Of a stretch of DNA of 17,489 nt, positions 13,465 to 17,489 are shown one piece after another (within the stretch, counting starts at the first letter, position 1; every line of letters starts with the position of its first letter). The notes beneath the pieces are model-generated. The model made no database searches. It was not told the DNA's origin and worked only from the letters and a program-made list of their open reading frames with translations. The position numbers and the translations under genes are program-made. The stretch is from Clostridium sp. (lineage in GTDB: Bacteria; Bacillota; Clostridia; Lachnospirales; Lachnospiraceae), in contig SFNH01000047.1 of assembly GCA_004554205.1 (NCBI GenBank), positions 1 to 17,489 on the forward strand, given 5' to 3'.

Positions 13465-14883
13465 ATGGGTAAGGATATTTACGAGTCCCCGCTTTCGTCC
13501 CGCTATGCCTCCGAATATATGCTGCACCTCTTTTCCCCTGACACGCGCTTTCAGACCTGGCGCAGACTGTGGGTGGCCCTGGCCCGGGCAGAGCACGGGC
13601 TGGGTCTTCCCATCACGCAGGAGCAGGTGGACGAGCTTGCTGCGCACATCACCGACATCGACTATGCGGTGGCCGAGCAGCGGGAGCATGAGGTGCGCCA
13701 TGATGTGATGGCGCATGTGTACGCTTACGGTAAGGCTGCGCCCACCGCCGCCGGCATCATCCATCTGGGGGCGACCAGCTGCTATGTAACAGATAATGCC
13801 GATCTCATCCTCTATCGTGACGGCCTCAGGTATCTGCGGGGGCAGCTTTTGAGCGTGATGCGCAACCTGTCTGTATTTGCGCGCGAATACGCTGAAACCC
13901 CGACCCTGGGCTACACGCACTATCAGCCCGCGCAGCCCGTGACCGTCGGCAAGCGCGCGACGCTGTGGATGCAGGACTTCCGCACGGATCTGGAGGAGCT
14001 TGATTTCGTCATTGACTCCATGCGCTTTCTCGGCTGCCGCGGCACCACCGGCACGGAGGCGAGCTTTTTGGATCTCTTTGATGGCGACGGAGACAAGGTT
14101 GACGAGATGAACCGCCGCATCGCTTCCGAGTTCGGCTTTGAAAAATGCTTCTCTGTCAGCGGCCAGACCTATCCGCGCAAAACCGACAGCCGCATCCTGA
14201 ATGTGCTGTCGTCCATCGGGCAGAGCGCATACCGCATGGCCAACGACATTCGCCTGCTCCAGCACGACCGCCAGGTGGAGGAGCCCTTTGAAAAGAACCA
14301 GATCGGCTCGTCCGCCATGCCCTACAAGCGCAACCCCATGCGCTCCGAGCGCATCTGCTCCCTTAGCCGCTACCTGATGGCCGACGCAGCCAACGCGCCC
14401 ATGACGGCCTCGACCCAGTGGCTCGAGCGCACCCTCGACGACTCGGCCAACCGCCGCATCTCCATGCCCGAGGGTTTCCTCTGCGCCGACGCGGTACTGC
14501 GTCTGTGCCAAAGCGTGACCAAGGGTCTGCATGTGAATGAGGAGATCGTCCGGCGCGCGCTGCGGGAGTATCTGCCGTTCCTTGCAACGGAAAACATCAT
14601 GATGGAGGCCGTCAAACGCGGCGGCGACCGGCAGGAGCTGCACGAAAAGATTCGCCGGCACTCCATGGCCGCCACCGCCCGCATGAAGGAGGGGGAGGCG
14701 TGTGACCTTTTAGACCGCCTTGCGGGCGACCCGGCTTTCGGCATGACGCGGGAGGAGCTGGACGCCGTTATGGAGCCGAAGCTCTACATTGGCCGCTGCA
14801 AGCAGCAGGTGGAGCGTTTCCTTGATGAGTGTGAGCCGCTTTTGCGGGACGCTGCGGCGGCAGACGGGCAGATCAGCCTGTAA
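13465..14883 (+). CDS. purB: Adenylosuccinate lyase
   Basis: PurB splits adenylosuccinate to AMP and fumarate and also SAICAR to AICAR in purine synthesis. The 472-residue protein belongs to the fumarase/aspartase superfamily: signature GSSAMPYKRNPMRSE (281-295) with the catalytic flexible-loop serine, the general-acid histidine H152 in THYQPAQP, a second conserved histidine in REHEVRHDVMAH, and GATSCYVTDNADL for substrate binding. The sequence and length are of the longer type that resembles animal ADSL rather than the 430-residue Bacillus type. ATG 13465 is chosen because AAAGGAG (13452-13458) precedes it; an upstream in-frame ATA/GTG has no such site. It works directly on the product of the upstream purA and is probably regulated with it, though from its own promoter. 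Confidence 0.96.
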   Translation: MGKDIYESPLSSRYASEYMLHLFSPDTRFQTWRRLWVALARAEHGLGLPITQEQVDELAAHITDIDYAVAEQREHEVRHDVMAHVYAYGKAAPTAAGIIHLGATSCYVTDNADLILYRDGLRYLRGQLLSVMRNLSVFAREYAETPTLGYTHYQPAQPVTVGKRATLWMQDFRTDLEELDFVIDSMRFLGCRGTTGTEASFLDLFDGDGDKVDEMNRRIASEFGFEKCFSVSGQTYPRKTDSRILNVLSSIGQSAYRMANDIRLLQHDRQVEEPFEKNQIGSSAMPYKRNPMRSERICSLSRYLMADAANAPMTASTQWLERTLDDSANRRISMPEGFLCADAVLRLCQSVTKGLHVNEEIVRRALREYLPFLATENIMMEAVKRGGDRQELHEKIRRHSMAATARMKEGEACDLLDRLAGDPAFGMTREELDAVMEPKLYIGRCKQQVERFLDECEPLLRDAAAADGQISL

Positions 14884-14916
14884 AATAGAAAAAGCGGAGA
14901 TACTGATTTCAGCGCC

Positions 14917-14943
14917 GAGGGACACCCTTTTTGGGTGTCCCTC
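14917..14943. terminator. Hairpin after purB
   Basis: A perfect 11-bp stem (GAGGGACACCC at 14917-14927, complement at 14933-14943) has a T5 loop. No T-run follows on +, but it is the only terminator for purB and it lies between convergent genes, 12 bp from the end of the minus-strand ATPase gene. Confidence 0.7.
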
Positions 14944-14955
14944 ATGCTGCCTTTC

Positions 14956-16074
14956 TTATGTTTTCAGTTGAGGAACGGCGCGGTTCACCTGGACTGCAAG
15001 CACATCAAAAACATCCCGTTCGGCTTTTCTTATTTCGTCTTCCGGCTCGCCCTCGTAAGGATAAATACCCTCTTCCTTGATGCGTGTTACCTCTGTTGCA
15101 GCATCATCTGCCTCCTGCTCCCCTATGAGTTCTTTCGCAAATTTTTTCGCCTCATCCTCAAAATAGGCATACGCAGGGTTTGCCCTACCCATTGCCAGCA
15201 GGTTTTCGCGATGCATCTGCTCAAAGAGATCTCCCATGAGGTAGATAGAAGTAGAAGATTTCTGCAGTGGACCGTAATCTATCTCTGCATATACAACCCC
15301 GGAATTACCACAGATAAATAGTTTGTTGAATTGTGCCTGCTTCCAAGTAATCGCGCTGACCCTTGCTTTTACTGGGCCTTTTCCTTCTTCTACAAAAACG
15401 AGTTCTTTTTCGTCTTGCTTCTTGATTTGGCGTACAGGGTCTATCGTTGCACCGTCGTATTTGATGGTGATATCTGTATATGCCAGCAGATACGGAGCGA
15501 ATGTTGTCAAAAGATCCGGCATCATTTCCATTGGATCAGCTATTTTGGAAATTGCGCCGATCTTATCATCGGCAATCCCGTGAATATGAACGGTAGTTCC
15601 AGTATGCTCTGCATCTGTTTTTCCAGCAGTTTCGCTATAGCGGATATCCATGCGAGAACCCGAGTTAATGTGGACTTCGCTTGAATAGAGGTTGCCATCT
15701 TCATCTCTGAACACAGAAAGCCAATCGACAAAGTTTCCGGCGGCCATCGCTTTATAGCGGCCCTGTCCGAGTTTGCCGTGATAAATTCGTCCTGCGGGAC
15801 TTTTTTCGGCAACACTTTTCCGAGAGAGTCCATATTTGCCGAAATATTCCTCGATGCAGTCAACCGGAATGCCGTGACCGTCATCTTTTACATAGATGTC
15901 AGACACGGTTTCTGCGCCGGGAAGACCGGCATATCCAAAAGTTACTTCAATGTTCTGAGCGTCTGCGTCGCAGGCATTCCAAATCAGTTCTTTGATGGCT
16001 TCACGGGGGGATCCCTTTATACTGCGTTCAAAATGCTCTTGCGTGATTTCGACACTTATCGATTTATATGCCAT
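14956..16074 (-). CDS. GHKL (HSP90-like) ATPase, probably C-terminally truncated
   Basis: The N-terminal part is a Bergerat-fold ATPase of the HATPase_c_3 type: N-box EAIKELIWNACDADA (E29, N33), G1 box DDGHGIP (D65), G2 box HGKLGQGRYKA (G103, G105) and G3 TGTTVHIHG. A second domain follows (170-300) and a charged C-terminal stretch ending VFDVLAVQVNRAVPQLKT. ATG 16074 is chosen because AGGAGAGG precedes it; the upstream ATG at 16107 has no such site. Related proteins with HGK.G.GR.KA that I recall continue for some 300 residues after this point, so at 372 residues the gene seems cut, exactly beside the purB terminator hairpin. The ATP site is intact. It lies 161 bp downstream of abiEii in the same direction. 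A defence or chromatin-type role is possible but unproven. Confidence 0.78.
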   Translation of the reverse strand: MAYKSISVEITQEHFERSIKGSPREAIKELIWNACDADAQNIEVTFGYAGLPGAETVSDIYVKDDGHGIPVDCIEEYFGKYGLSRKSVAEKSPAGRIYHGKLGQGRYKAMAAGNFVDWLSVFRDEDGNLYSSEVHINSGSRMDIRYSETAGKTDAEHTGTTVHIHGIADDKIGAISKIADPMEMMPDLLTTFAPYLLAYTDITIKYDGATIDPVRQIKKQDEKELVFVEEGKGPVKARVSAITWKQAQFNKLFICGNSGVVYAEIDYGPLQKSSTSIYLMGDLFEQMHRENLLAMGRANPAYAYFEDEAKKFAKELIGEQEADDAATEVTRIKEEGIYPYEGEPEDEIRKAERDVFDVLAVQVNRAVPQLKT

Positions 16075-16235
16075 AACACCTCTCCTTTTTCCGGAAGAAA
16101 CAAACAAAAGGTTTTTGTCGTTGTTTGTCGAATAGACGATTTAGGAAGCGTTGTAAACCAAGGGGTTAGTGCGCCCATTCGCACCCCTGGGGTGGAATCT
16201 GCCCCACGATTTCGAGTCCGGGTCGCTGAAAATAA
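16075..16235. other. Intergenic gap between abiEii and the ATPase gene
   Basis: It contains the ATPase ribosome site (GGAGAGG on minus, 16077-16087), a direct repeat TTTGTCG-TTG-TTTGTCG near 16116-16132, and a GC-rich hairpin (GTGCG-CCCATT-CGCAC at 16169-16184, extendable by AGGG/CCCT). No promoter is convincing and no ORF stands out. The phrase TTCGAGTCC near 16210 recalls a tRNA T-loop but has no pairing arms. Confidence 0.4.
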
Positions 16236-17060
16236 CTACCCAACCAAAGTCCTCACCGCATCCATAATCTGCTCGTAGGTAATATCCTGCGCGTAAGCGA
16301 ACTGCTTACGGTATTTATCCCACATGGCGCGGAGTTCCGGGCTTTCCTCGATGTTGTGCAGGATCCCGGGGACATCTGCGATCTGCTCCGCAGTGCCGCG
16401 ATGTTTGGCTGTTGCGCTCAGAGCTTCTGCAAACACGGCTTTATCAAATTTCTGCGTTGTGGTCAGTATGTAGGCATCATAAAAATCTCTGGGGCGGGTA
16501 TTGAACACACCACGCCGCAGGATGGTTTCCACCTTTTCTGCCATGACTGTTTCAATGTTATACGCCCACAGCTCATAGGACTTTTCATCATCAAAAATCT
16601 GCGTGAAGCTGTACTGCACCGCGTGAGGTGTGATGGCATCGCCGGTGGACACATCAATGCTCAAAGGAGTAACCAAGGTGTCGAACCTGGCAGTCAGAGC
16701 CACACGGTAACCTCCGTAAATATCATCCTCACGGATGGGAGAGATGGTTCCAATCTCGAATACCACGCCATCGTCCAAAGAAATGGCGCAGACCTGCTCC
16801 AACGCACTGCGGATCGCATCCGGTGTGAGGGGCAGGTTTTTCAATGTGGTGTCCAAGTCCATCGTAGCCCGGTTGTCCAGACCGACGATGGCCGCCACCA
16901 GCATACCGCCCTTCAGAACGAACTTCTCTTTATACGCTGAGGCAGAAAGGCGTACAAGCAACCGCTCAAACATATAGTTCTGCAAGATCACCTGAGCCGG
17001 GATGTTTTTCTTCTTGGCAATGTTGCGGATCTTTGCTTTCAGACTCATTGCTTTGCTCAC
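16236..17060 (-). CDS. abiEii: AbiEii-family nucleotidyltransferase toxin
   Basis: AbiEii is the toxin of the type IV AbiE abortive-infection system, a DNA polymerase-beta-like nucleotidyltransferase. The 274-residue protein has the family motifs in order: KGGMLV (50-55), RATMDLD with the metal aspartates D68 and D70, the third acidic motif IDVSTGD (D136), K176 in MAEKVETILRRG, and RPRDFYDAYIL (D192). Length is usual. It starts at GTG 17060, overlapping the abiEi stop by 4 nt (GTGA), with GGAGG 7 nt upstream, so it is translationally coupled. An internal ATG at 17048 is possible but more distant from the site. In this family the partner AbiEi represses the promoter and counters growth arrest without a direct protein complex. 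Confidence 0.92.
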   Translation of the reverse strand: MSKAMSLKAKIRNIAKKKNIPAQVILQNYMFERLLVRLSASAYKEKFVLKGGMLVAAIVGLDNRATMDLDTTLKNLPLTPDAIRSALEQVCAISLDDGVVFEIGTISPIREDDIYGGYRVALTARFDTLVTPLSIDVSTGDAITPHAVQYSFTQIFDDEKSYELWAYNIETVMAEKVETILRRGVFNTRPRDFYDAYILTTTQKFDKAVFAEALSATAKHRGTAEQIADVPGILHNIEESPELRAMWDKYRKQFAYAQDITYEQIMDAVRTLVG

Positions 17061-17489
17061 AGAAGCACCTCCAAATACTGCCGCAGGACATTTGCCACGC
17101 GCATTTTCTTCGCATAAGAGTGAAGTTTGTTCAAATCCTTTTTGGGGCTGGCGGCGTAGAGCTTCAAGGCGGCAAGAAATGTTTCCGTACCTACTTTGTT
17201 GCGGCTGCGGATCATGTCACAGATTGTGCGCTCAAGGTCATATACCGGCACTTCGTTTCCAGCGGGTGTATTCAGCGTAGTCCGGCCAAGATCAAACAAC
17301 TCTGGCTTGATGTAATAGACCTTGCACTCGTTTTTGATCGCCGCTGACACCGTGTAATCGGACGGCACCGTGATCGTATGTTCGAAGGGAGTCCGATCCG
17401 AAATGCCATGAAGGAACAGGGCAGTTTCGTGGGAAAAAATGATCTGATTGGAACGTTTGCTGATGGACAACAGCTCATCCTGCATATCG
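17057..17489 (-). CDS. abiEi: AbiEi-family antitoxin/autorepressor, partial at window end
   Basis: The C-terminal 140 or so residues of an AbiEi protein are present: IFSHETALFLHGISDRTP, VYYIKPELFDLG, VYDLERTICDMIRSRNK and the ending LRQYLEVLL. Whole members are about 200 residues, and the N-terminal winged helix that binds the abiE promoter lies beyond the window edge; the frame stays open to 17489, so the ATG at 17485 is internal, not the start. AbiEi is both transcriptional repressor and antitoxin of the pair. It overlaps abiEii by 4 nt. Confidence 0.9.
   Translation of the reverse strand, partial: DMQDELLSISKRSNQIIFSHETALFLHGISDRTPFEHTITVPSDYTVSAAIKNECKVYYIKPELFDLGRTTLNTPAGNEVPVYDLERTICDMIRSRNKVGTETFLAALKLYAASPKKDLNKLHSYAKKMRVANVLRQYLEVLL

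Noticed and set aside
10656..14883. OCD-family gene with purA and purB as a natural-product cluster (as in amino-acid antibiotic pathways that reuse purine-type enzymes)
   Set aside because: A strong terminator at 11690-11736 and separate promoters divide them, and PurA and PurB have all residues of housekeeping enzymes of the clostridial type.
16160..16230. Possible tRNA or integration-site fragment because of TTCGAGTCC
   Set aside because: No T-stem pairs around the loop-like string, and no anticodon or D-arm or acceptor stem can be drawn on either strand.

Overview
The window looks like chromosome of a GC-rich, low-complexity-leader Firmicute of the class Clostridia, most likely a gut Oscillospiraceae/Ruminococcaceae-type anaerobe. 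This is inferred from strong AGGAGG-type ribosome sites, sigma-A promoters, Bergerat/AbiE-type accessory genes of clostridial flavour, a clostridial-subtype PurA (ANWGDEGKG-like P-loop, here INWGDEGKG) and many terminator hairpins with GTGTCG arms. No rRNA, tRNA, IS or CRISPR array was found.

Layout. (1) 1-960: an AT-rich start with a terminator-like hairpin abuts a lipoate-protein ligase that has lost its N-terminal part. (2) 981-3548: a promoter drives a two-gene operon, a LarA-family nickel-pincer 2-hydroxyacid racemase and a class I/II aminotransferase that overlap by 11 bp. (3) 3605-6366: a polar amino acid ABC importer (lipoprotein, permease, ATPase). Two sequences resembling ARG boxes lie at its promoter, and a 218-bp array of hairpins bounded by identical 32-bp repeats separates the binding-protein gene from the permease gene. 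(4) 6434-7692: a lone lipoprotein of unknown function, with a near-ideal promoter and a perfect 16-bp palindrome in its leader, ending at a bidirectional terminator. (5) 7757-11736: a minus-strand regulator that fuses a MerR DNA-binding domain, a Trm112-like zinc ribbon and a degenerate methyltransferase-like domain. It is divergent from a sodium:solute symporter and an ornithine cyclodeaminase/mu-crystallin family enzyme, whose promoter has the 19-bp spacer typical of MerR targets. (6) 11769-14943: a strongly structured non-coding element, then purA and purB, each with its own promoter. Together these two enzymes convert IMP to AMP; PurB also acts on SAICAR. (7) 14956-17489: a minus-strand accessory cassette, AbiEi (cut by the window end), AbiEii and a GHKL ATPase that seems to have lost its C-terminal half exactly next to the purB terminator.

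The best candidates for something new are the MerR-zinc ribbon-methyltransferase-like regulator and its divergent symporter/dehydrogenase operon, the structured element before purA, and the hairpin array inside the ABC operon. The AbiE plus GHKL ATPase group looks like a decayed piece of a defence or mobile island.
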